From Kalmusia sp. IMI 367209 (lineage: Eukaryota > Ascomycota > Dothideomycetes > Pleosporales > Didymosphaeriaceae): a stretch of DNA of 64,000 nt. Each line of letters starts with the position of its first letter. Position 1 is the stretch's first letter. Both the position numbers and the translations under genes were made by a program. The stretch covers positions 2,418,001-2,482,000 of the forward strand of contig JAPEUQ010000003.1 in assembly GCA_027946365.1 (NCBI GenBank). The letters run 5' to 3'. Of this stretch, positions 56,181-64,000 are shown piece by piece. The notes below the pieces were generated by a model, which saw only the letters and a list, made by a program, of their open reading frames with translations, searched no databases and had not been told where the DNA came from.

Positions 56181-58424
56181 TCACGCTTTACCCTGCTTGC
56201 GTACCCTCCTGGCCTGTCGCTTCTTTTGTATGATTTGGGCGCGCTGTTTTGCCTTCGCATCCGGTTTACTCTTTGCAGTATCCTCCGAAGCGACACCCGA
56301 TCCTGGTCCCTTCCCCTTCACTTTTTCCACAGGTTCTGAGTCCCGTTTCCTCTTCTGGCCGGCTTTCTTACCATGTGCCGACTCGCGCGTGCCACCATTC
56401 ACCTCACCATCCTTATCAGCCTTCGGGTCCTTGGCCTTGCTCTCGCGATCCGAGCGCCTTGCAACCACATTCGCATTCTCGATAGCAAACTCAACAATAA
56501 GCCTTTTCTTCTTATCCTGCATATCCTCCTTGGCAGCCTTCTTGCTCTTCGGCGTCTCACCCTTAACCTTGTAATCGACCGCATGTCCATTGAGCCATCT
56601 CAGCCCCATAAGTGCACTTCGATGCGTGTAGTACTCAATGAAACCATACCCGCGGCTCCTGCCCGCACCGCTCTCCTCCGTGATCTTACTACCGGTCGGC
56701 GTCTCAAAGACAACTTTAGCCTGCTTGACGATGCTCTTGCCCATGCGCTTGCGCGCCTTCTCAGCAGCTAGCATGGCATCGCCGCCCCGAGCGAGTTCCT
56801 CCGTAGATAGGCGCTGACGTTTGCCTTCTTTGACGTCAGCGGCGAAGCCTACGACGGCTTGACGGGCGAGTGCCTTGAGGTCTTTGCTTGTGATGGTGCG
56901 CGGGATGTTGCGGACTGCGAGACGGGTAAGACTAAGATGGAGAGCGGGGTTTTTCTCTATTTGCTTGCGGCGCTGGGTTGCGCTTTCTTGGCGCATAGTA
57001 ACCTCCATGGCTGAGAGTTTCTGGTAGAGAGGGGACTTGGTGTCGAGTGTGCCTTCAGAGAGGAGGTATAGGCGGCGCTTATCCTTGTCGCGATTGAAGC
57101 GTGAGGCAGCGCCTTCAGCAGTGAGACGCGTAGCTTCATTCTTGTCAACCGCGCGCGAAATTTGAAGGACGCGCCCATCCATTGTGTAGCGGCCTGTAGG
57201 GTCTGCCTCTTCGTTTTCAAGAACCGAGTGAGAGATTGTGATTTGTGTGCCATCTTTGCGGTCTGCGGTGATGCGTTGCAGTTTAGTGGGCGGAACACCT
57301 TTGAGGCAAGCGATCATGTCTTCTTCCCTATAGAAGCGGACGAAGCCGGTGCCCTTCGGGCGATCTGTTTCATGGTCGAGAACGACGCGGGCGTAGCTGA
57401 TGGGGCCGAATTGCTTGAAGTGCTCGAAAAGGCTGTCATCATCTGCTGTGAAAGGTAAATTACGAATAAAGACGGTGTACTCGGTAGCTCTGGGCTTTGC
57501 ATCCTCGAGCGCGATCCCGCCTTCTTCGTCGCTATCGGAGACGTTTTCATAGTCGGTGTTACTATCATCCTCGTCGTCCTCATCGCTTTCAGCATCTTCT
57601 TCCTCGGATTCTGATTCTTCTTCAGAAGAAGATCTATCTTCGTCATCACTTTCCTCGTCCTGAACTCCGTCTTTCTCCTCAGCCTCTTCAATCTCAGACT
57701 TCTTCTGTAGATCCTGCCACTCTTCTTTGTCCACTGCCCAATCCACCGCAATCTGCCTCCCATCGACCTCCCTTCCATTCAACTCCTCCAGCGCCTTTTC
57801 CGCATTCTTTTTCCCCCTCAACGCCACAAACCCGAACCCTCTCAGCTCCCCGTTGGGCTTCTTAGGCAACTTCGTAAAGTGCACCTTTCCGAAGCTCAGG
57901 AAAAGCTTCTGCAGCTGATCGGGCGTCTTGATACTCCACGGCAGATTCCTGACGATAAGTTTCGGCGCCTGGTTCTCCTTCATCGCCTGCTCGCGTTCCG
58001 CTCTCGCTCGCGTACCCGCAGAAACCGCAGGCGGACCTGTGTCTGTCCCTGCATCACGGTGACGCACTTCCGCAACCTCGACTCTTATCTTCTTGCCTTG
58101 TAGCTCAGATCCATCGAGTTCCTCCTTTGCACGCTGCGCGTCCTCAGCGTCGGCGAAGGTGACGAAGCCATAGCCTTTCGAAGCCTTCGTTTCCTTGTCG
58201 AGCACAACGAGAGCATATTTTATAGGATAGTTTTCCGAGAAGAACTCGGTGAGATTTTCAGTGGTTACCGAGTGTGCGAGGGAGCGGACGAAGAGCTGTT
58301 TGCGGGACTGGTGTGGTTTGGAGGGGCTTTCAGCGGCGTGGGTAATTTCTTCGGCGTCTGCGACGGCGGTGACGGCAGAAGCGCCGTTTTCCGAGAGGCG
58401 TTGACGCTTCCTACGAGGCGCCAT
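56181..58424 (-). CDS. NOP4: Nucleolar RNA-binding protein Nop4 (RBM28)
   Basis: A single exon of 747 codons. Four RRM domains are visible: about residues 43-118 (QLFVRSLAH...GYGFVTF), 153-232 (KLIVRNLPW...GFGFVAL), 315-425 (YTVFIRNLPF...GTGFVRF) and 503-620 (RLAVRNIPRTI...GYGFIEYY). Between RRM2 and RRM3 is a long acidic Ser/Glu/Asp stretch (about 245-305), and the C-terminus is Lys/Arg-rich (KKRQARRVRKQGKA). The order, acidic insert and basic tail are those of Nop4/RBM28, which is needed for 27S pre-rRNA processing and 60S assembly. The N-terminal PRRKRQRL is a likely nuclear signal. Confidence 0.95.
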   Translation of the reverse strand: MAPRRKRQRLSENGASAVTAVADAEEITHAAESPSKPHQSRKQLFVRSLAHSVTTENLTEFFSENYPIKYALVVLDKETKASKGYGFVTFADAEDAQRAKEELDGSELQGKKIRVEVAEVRHRDAGTDTGPPAVSAGTRARAEREQAMKENQAPKLIVRNLPWSIKTPDQLQKLFLSFGKVHFTKLPKKPNGELRGFGFVALRGKKNAEKALEELNGREVDGRQIAVDWAVDKEEWQDLQKKSEIEEAEEKDGVQDEESDDEDRSSSEEESESEEEDAESDEDDEDDSNTDYENVSDSDEEGGIALEDAKPRATEYTVFIRNLPFTADDDSLFEHFKQFGPISYARVVLDHETDRPKGTGFVRFYREEDMIACLKGVPPTKLQRITADRKDGTQITISHSVLENEEADPTGRYTMDGRVLQISRAVDKNEATRLTAEGAASRFNRDKDKRRLYLLSEGTLDTKSPLYQKLSAMEVTMRQESATQRRKQIEKNPALHLSLTRLAVRNIPRTITSKDLKALARQAVVGFAADVKEGKRQRLSTEELARGGDAMLAAEKARKRMGKSIVKQAKVVFETPTGSKITEESGAGRSRGYGFIEYYTHRSALMGLRWLNGHAVDYKVKGETPKSKKAAKEDMQDKKKRLIVEFAIENANVVARRSDRESKAKDPKADKDGEVNGGTRESAHGKKAGQKRKRDSEPVEKVKGKGPGSGVASEDTAKSKPDAKAKQRAQIIQKKRQARRVRKQGKA

Positions 58425-59266
58425 TGTGTATTAATTGGCGACAAAGAGGTCTGTTTACTGTATATTGCGACTTCGAACTTTTTGCGGACGCCCGAAAATT
58501 TCCAAGGCTTCGGCGGATTGTTTCACCGTTGTAAATCTTGGCATCATGACGGTCTAACCGTATTAGGATAGTAGACTTCTTCTGGAACGATGCCACCAAC
58601 TTTTAATTAACGCTCAAACGTAACATATTCCTGTCTTGTGGGGTGATGCTTCCGTGTATCTGAAGGTTCTAAAGTTTTCAGCTCCTATGGCAATATCTAG
58701 AGATGCATATGCAACTCGACAGATGGCAGACAAATAATCTGGCACTGAATATCTCCTTACTAGTATACGATGAAATATGCGACCTTTTGTGACACGCTTA
58801 ATTGGACACCTAGCAGTATACGTGCATATCGGTAACTTCCGCTTGACCACAGTGCTCCACCAGAGGTAACCGAGTTACAACACAGGAACCTAACTTTGCA
58901 TCAAGAAGATCACACGCGCTCTGTGGTCGCGATATAAATTAATTCTTGTGAGAGAACGAACGAAGTTGTAAGTTCAAACAGCTTCAGGTGATTCGTCCAG
59001 CAAATCTTCTCATAGATTCTCCCACCCCAACGCCTTCCCCTGCAACAACGCTGTGGTAGTAACACAACCTAGAATCGCTCTTCCGGCTAGATATATTCCA
59101 CTGTTAATTTCCTATCCACCATCCCTAGTATACGGATTTTGTATAATAAGCGAACTCATAATACTAAATAGAGTTCCTAAAAACTTGCCAGCCCGCAAGC
59201 CGTCCCCCGAGTTGGTGCCAGAAACGCTTCCGGCGTCCGTCCCTACGACACAGCATTGAACATCGA
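58425..59266. other. Intergenic, no supported gene
   Basis: About 840 bases upstream of Nop4, with AT-rich parts. No gene or RNA recognised. Confidence 0.55.
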
Positions 59267-59704
59267 CTAGAATAAGTATTCCAAGAGGTCGAACCCGATA
59301 TTAGACTTTACGTTGATGACCGCGTTGAAGATGAAGATGGACAGACACATCAACGCGGATGGGAGGATCATGGTATATTTTTGGCCGATATGCGGCGTGT
59401 GGTAGAGAGGGGCGTCGAGGAGTAATCCAAGGATACCTGGTAGGGAGATATAGATGTAGCGACGACAGGTGTAGCGGAAAGAAAGATTGAGGGCGCCGTT
59501 GTTGAGGCGAGGATACGTAAGTGGCAGGAGCCAATTTGTAGGGCTAGCTTTCGTAAAGCAGAGTACTAGATTATATGTCTGGAGATTGTGGATGAGCGTA
59601 CTGTATAGTAATGAGTGAGTCGGCTGACTGTGAGCTCCATGCTGGAACGAGAAGGGTTTGGGAGAGGTGCTTACCGGCTACCGTTGGGGGGTACGACCCG
59701 CCAT
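59267..59704 (-). CDS. Small multi-pass membrane protein of unknown function
   Basis: Proposed exons 59704-59682 and 59627-59267 (54-base GT-AG intron) give 127 residues: MAGRTPQRQPTHSLLYSTLI at the start, then LQTYNLVLCFTKASPTNWLLPLTYPRLNNG, a hydrophobic YIYISLPGILGLLLDAPLY, and MILPSALMCLSIFIFNAVIN before the end SNIGFDLLEYLF. The long second exon reads as real membrane-protein sequence and is open throughout. The first exon is less certain: a stronger donor (GGTAAGC) four bases further on would leave an in-frame TAG, and the exon contains a run of six C where an indel could mislead. I do not recognise the family. Confidence 0.5.
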
Positions 59705-61381
59705 CTCGAACGCTGAAAATAAGATCTTAACACAATCAAATCCAAGCCCCGAGTTTTCTTTGTCGCGTTGCCTGCATATCTTTCGCCCCTCTACCTAGCG
59801 TAATTTTTTGGCTGTTCAACTTGTCCCACCCGTCCTCAACCATCTGTATTTGTTCCAGCATTAGACTGCAGGTTGTATTGTATGGCTCGCAGCATTTTAC
59901 AGCACTTTATATGCCCTCGTGTCTTGTCCCCTACATATCAAGAACTCCGGACTCCTGAAAGTGAAACAACACGAAGCGGAGGATAAAGTCTAGCAGTGTG
60001 ATCGCACCGATTATATAGAATAAGTACCTGCAACCATGAATACTGCTCTCCATACAACGTATTTGTCCTGCCGCAACTGAATTGTAGGCCGGCAATTTTT
60101 TAGTTTGCGAAAGGTTCGGTGAGCAAAAGTGATTCGGATTTAATCCATACGCAATCGTACTACAAACCACGACATCGATTAGTTGAAAGAGTGAGGGAAG
60201 TGCAAAAAGGTTCTGGCTTTTTGAAGGCATATATTCCAATGTATCAATCGCATGTTTCCACCCATACTGGTGTTCCTGGGATTAGCTTCAAAAATGGGTG
60301 GTGAAATTATTTGACCATCTTATGCAGTCAATGAAGACATGGAACCCTGGTTTTCTATATATTTTGCATGTTCCCATAGAGGCGTAAGGATTACCTATTG
60401 AATTAGCGTAGTATAATGCCCTGATGCCCTTCCCAGGAGTTATACCAACATTTATCAAGGATGTAGACCAATGTGTAAGTCAAGACTAGTCAGACATGTT
60501 ATGCAACGTTCTCTATGTAGCGAACTTCCTGCGCGTCGCGTGACATAGTTATCCCAAACGGATTTGCATAAGAAATCCTAGAGATTCCTCGGGTGGCTGT
60601 CACTCACCGGCTGTTTCCGAGCTTTCTGTAGATATCCTGTCAGAAAGATGTCCGAATAGCGTATAATATAGTAAGGCGTGCAGCGTGAATGGCGAACATC
60701 GGAGGCTTGAACACCAGCGTACTCAAGAATTGATAGCGTTCATTGGATGATTTCTTGGATGGATGTAGATCATGCCCAAATTCGTACCAAAAAGGCTGAC
60801 CAGATTGAAAATCCTTGAGTCATCAGTCGCTCAGTAAGCCATCACGCAGCAGTGCCGCGCCATTGTAGATGAAGATGAAGATGGTCTTCTGCATCCCAAT
60901 CGAAAATATGTACGCCACCACATCTTTGTACCCGGAGAGTCGGTAGGGCTGATGAGCTGATGTACAATGTGAGGGCTTCCGACCAATGAGATAGTACATG
61001 TAGCGTTTGGCTCTTGATTAGAGTTTGACCCAAATTACTTAACCCGGTCAGAAAGTGCGAGCTTCCACGCTTGGACCTTATTGAAAACCTACGTCGTTTG
61101 GCCTCAGTCATCACCAGTCTCACGATATCTTTCCTTAGATAATTCAATTCTGCTTTTAGCAATTAACTCGGCTGGATTAGAGCTGGTGCATGGGCCAGGC
61201 TTAGGGGTTGAACTGCGTTCCAAGAGATGTATCTCGGAGAGCCCTAGTGCTCAAGCTTCAACAGCCGCAGGTAGCCTTAAAATGCTTATAGAGAAACTGG
61301 AGAATTGAAGAAGCTTGATGTTAGAAGGCGATTGATCTCGTGCACTAATATCTAGTGTGACATTCTCTTATGCACTTGAAA
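59705..61381. other. Gene-poor stretch with a possible transporter relic
   Basis: About 1.7 kb. On the minus strand at 59931-60239 the frame ends in GCRYLFYIIGAITLLDFILRFVLF, which resembles one helix of allantoate-permease-type MFS transporters (GWRYLFxIxGxxT). No other part of such a transporter was found nearby. The rest is AT-rich with short frames only. Confidence 0.45.
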
Positions 61382-63277
61382 ATGACACAGCAAGGTAAAT
61401 GTGATGTTTGTCGGCAACGAAAAGTAAAAGTAAGCACTTCGAAGGCCATTCACCCTACCACTACTAATGGCCGCAGTGCGATGAGAAACGCCCGATATGT
61501 GGCCAATGCCGAAAGAAGAACCGCCCCTGCGAATATGGGTATGCAAGAACATCGAGGTTTTCGAAAGTGCGAACCGACGAAGCAAATAGAGGCACATACC
61601 TCGCACTTTCAGGCCAGGACGGTCCAGGACGATCTTCAATATCCAATGACTCATGCAATAAAAGTTCAACTAGTAAGGTCATGACTTTGGCGGTTCGATC
61701 AATCAAAGAAGCCAAAGAAGGACAGGGCGTTTTTTATACATTCAATACGGCGCACTCAAAGTCGGAACGTCGGATCCGACAACAGCTCCATCATGATCAT
61801 TTATATAAGAAAGCATTCGCAGTATCTCCGCGCACAATAGTCTCTCGAGAAATGAACACTTGTGCCCGAATTGCAGACATACTGGGTGAAGGCGGTTCAA
61901 GCTGGAATGCAACTTTCCTGCATGGTAGTTGGCTAGCTTTGGTGCCATCGAGGCTCGGCCGAAACGCAGCACTCGACGATGCAGCAGCGTGTTATGTTGC
62001 TGCGAACAAGGCTTATTTTAGCAAGAATCCGGCCGACATGGCCATAGCAAGTAAGAAATATGCCGAGGCGCTAGTCAGTCTGCAAAGGGTGCTTTGTTCA
62101 AACGAAGATATGCGTTATGCTACAGAGACGTTGGCAGCGGTGAATCTCCTTCTAGTATACGAGGTGAGCTAAGTCTCTTATCGCGTGTTGAAATCCCCCG
62201 TTAAGCATGCGACTCATTACGATACGATTCCGAGATGTTTTGAATATATCAAAATATTAGTAACCTGATTCGCGGACAGGAAACGCTCGCCTTTCGAGAG
62301 TTGCGGTGGCAATCTCATTGCAGAGGGCTTAACTACCTGTTGTTAGCGAGGGGCCCACGCACCGAACCTGATGATATGAGTAGGTCTTTATTTTATGCTT
62401 CTTTAAATTTTGATGTAAGTTGCAAGTCAAATCTTGCTCCAAAATTGCTCCAAAATTGCTCACCACTTTTAAGATTGCAGGAGCTCTATGGAGTGGCAGT
62501 CAGTCTACCTTTGACTCACAAGAATGGCTGTCCCTTCCACCACCGGAGGACCCCGACATAGAGTGCAAGGACTTCACTATAGCATCGGAGGAGATCACGC
62601 GGCAGATGATCCAATTGCCTCGCTTGATAGCGTTGGTGCGACGAGTCCGACAAAATCCGTCTGATGTCATCGCTGGCATAGATGCGCTAGAAATGGCAGA
62701 GCATTTGTATTGTAGCTACTCTAGTACCTTGGCTCCAATCATTGACGCGGCATTGATCAAGCGAGCAGAATGGGTGGAGACGCTGGATGAAGATTTGGCA
62801 GAATATTGTCCAAAGTCGTTAGACTTTGAGTGGCTCAACATCTTTGAGGGACTCGTTCGATACTCCTATATCCGGATACTAGTCCTTGGCTTGTGTATGA
62901 CACTGAGAGCCGTTTTCCCATTCTCTCCGGTTCTCGATGCCGCGCGTTTGGAAGAAGAAGAAGACCAGTACGCGTCTCTGATAACGGCATCCGTACAGTA
63001 CGCAGAAAGGCTGAATCCGTATCCATTGGGACCACTTGTCCTATGGTTGCCTCTCCAGGTAGCGTACGGAACATGGTGGAGGAAGCAGAGAGATAAGGGC
63101 GTTGAAGGCTGGGAGCACGAGAGAGCAGTGTTCATGAAAAATTGGTGTTTTGAAAAGGACAATGCGTTTATCAAGGCGTTGAACGGAGACGCAGTGTCGG
63201 AGGATAAGCTTCAAGCTCTTTACAGGGCATCTGTCGAAGGCGGGCCGTGGGAGGAAATAATCCACAAAGTGGGCTAG
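61382..63277 (+). CDS. Zn(II)2Cys6 transcription factor
   Basis: Exons 61382-61429, 61477-62163, 62280-62414 and 62474-63277 encode 557 residues. The binuclear zinc cluster spans the first intron: CDVCRQRKVK joined to CDEKRPICGQCRKKNRPC, with all six cysteines. The rest is a helical fungal-specific regulatory region (DAAACYVAANKAYFSKNP, LAAVNLLLVYE, FRELRWQSHCRGLNYLLLARGP, EGGPWEEIIHKVG). The acceptor at 62473 was chosen over one seven bases later because only it keeps SQEWLSLPPPEDPD in frame. Intron 3 contains a direct repeat of GCTCCAAAATT. An in-frame Met at 61370 is an alternative start. The target genes are unknown and no metabolic cluster adjoins. Confidence 0.88.
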
Positions 63278-63602
63278 TATTGAAAATGGCAGCAACGATG
63301 CACATGGCGGGACGGCGCAATTGATTGAGTATGATGTCAACCGTACACACTCGGATTCTGGAGAGTATCTCCATCAAAAATTACAATGCATCCAATGCAT
63401 CCAATGCATCCAATGCGTCAACGAGTGTTGCGTGTCGTGATGTTGAGAGTGCAGGGTTTGCTTGGTGTTAGTACCAAAAAAGGTCTAGCTCACTCGGCTA
63501 CGGTGTTTCTTGGCTCCGCGCCCACAGATGCCGAACACCAGCGAAAAACGAACTTCTTAACCAGCGACAACATCATCCACCCACAACGACGCCGCCCTCA
63601 AG
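63278..63602. promoter_or_regulatory. RPL9 promoter region with 9-bp repeats
   Basis: 325 bases between the regulator's stop and the RPL9 start. It contains CAATGCATC repeated (63384-63416). Confidence 0.5.
63384..63416. repeat. 9-bp tandem repeat CAATGCATC, about 3.5 copies
   Basis: Three full copies and a variant fourth (CAATGCGTC) upstream of the ribosomal protein gene. Each copy includes the palindrome ATGCAT. Confidence 0.8.
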
Positions 63603-64000
63603 ATGAAGTACATGTACGCTCCCCGGCCGCTTCACATCCTTTTCCGAAAGCACCGTTTTTCCTACGAGTCCCAGCCGACGGACCTCCCAGACGCTGGGCT
63701 CAAATCGCACCTTCGCACGTCTTCAGATCGCATGGAATTGGACTGACAATTGCGCAACAGCCACTCTGAGGAACTGCTCGAGATCCCCGAGGGGGTCAAG
63801 GTCGCCATTAAGACCAGAAATGTCGTCGTTGAGGGTGAGTGCACTTTTCTTCGAGATTGGCAATTTGTTCACTAACGCTTTACTGCGCAGGTCCCCGAGT
63901 AAGCTCTCCGCAAATACATCCAATCCACAAAACTCACAATACTAGGGCAAGCTAAGCAAGTCGTTGGGCCACTTGGCCGTCAGCTTCACGCACGTATGTT
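63603..64000 (+). CDS. RPL9: 60S ribosomal protein L9 (uL6), N-terminal part, cut by window edge
   Basis: Exons 63603-63613, 63761-63834, 63891-63898 and 63946-63993, after which GTATGT is probably the next donor. The product reads MKYI, HSEELLEIPEGVKVAIKTRN, VVVEG, PR, GKLSKSLGHLAVSFTH, the invariant start of eukaryotic L9. It is a component of the large ribosomal subunit near the sarcin-ricin loop. Exon 3 has only 8 bases (GTCCCCGA) yet is needed for the invariant VVEGPRG. The first exon is 11 bases and the first intron 147 bases, as is common for ribosomal protein genes. The rest of the gene lies beyond the window. Confidence 0.93.

Overview
The window is nuclear DNA of a filamentous ascomycete (Pezizomycotina; Dothideomycetes is my best guess from overall gene style, but sequence alone does not fix the class). 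The evidence is short GT-AG introns of about 45-65 bases in most genes, a HET-domain gene, a Zn(II)2Cys6 regulator, an AA9 lytic polysaccharide monooxygenase, and housekeeping proteins of clear fungal type (Kei1, Sec1, Suv3, Nop4, Dib1). All gene models below were built by hand from splice signals, reading phase and known family sequence. Wherever exon ends are given, the phases add up.

Layout. 1-3.5 kb: a partial unknown gene and an Alr4036-type flavin-binding protein. 4.9-9.1 kb: a short block of three secreted proteins (AA9 LPMO, an unknown secreted protein, an aerolysin-like protein) bordered by gene-poor DNA. 12.4-24 kb: dense housekeeping block with POLD3/Cdc27 head-to-head with tubulin cofactor D, a degenerate repeat array of about 62-bp period, molybdenum-cofactor synthase CnxE, V-ATPase c'' head-to-head with TFIIA gamma, and a TM2-domain protein. 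24-32 kb: a HET gene, a TMEM42-like membrane protein, an RGG-box protein and an F-box protein. 32-46 kb: Dib1, Sec1 head-to-head with Suv3, an SDR relic, Kei1, a family 2 glycosidase and an NmrA-like protein. 46-56 kb: AT-richer, repeat- and relic-bearing DNA with a decayed gene, an intron-rich agmatinase, the Dap1 heme protein and a 3-kb empty stretch. 56-64 kb: Nop4, a small membrane protein, a Zn2Cys6 transcription factor and the start of RPL9.

The housekeeping genes act in separate pathways (replication, tubulin folding, Moco synthesis, vacuolar acidification, Pol II initiation, exocytosis, mitochondrial RNA decay, sphingolipid synthesis, ribosome assembly). No metabolic gene cluster and no unmistakable new system was found. 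The strongest oddities are a Tyr-to-Phe change at the copper axial site of the LPMO, the 62-bp repeat array, four probable one-base frameshifts that all lie in homopolymer runs, an 8-base micro-exon in RPL9, a GC-AG intron in the agmatinase gene, and a His-rich linker in CnxE.
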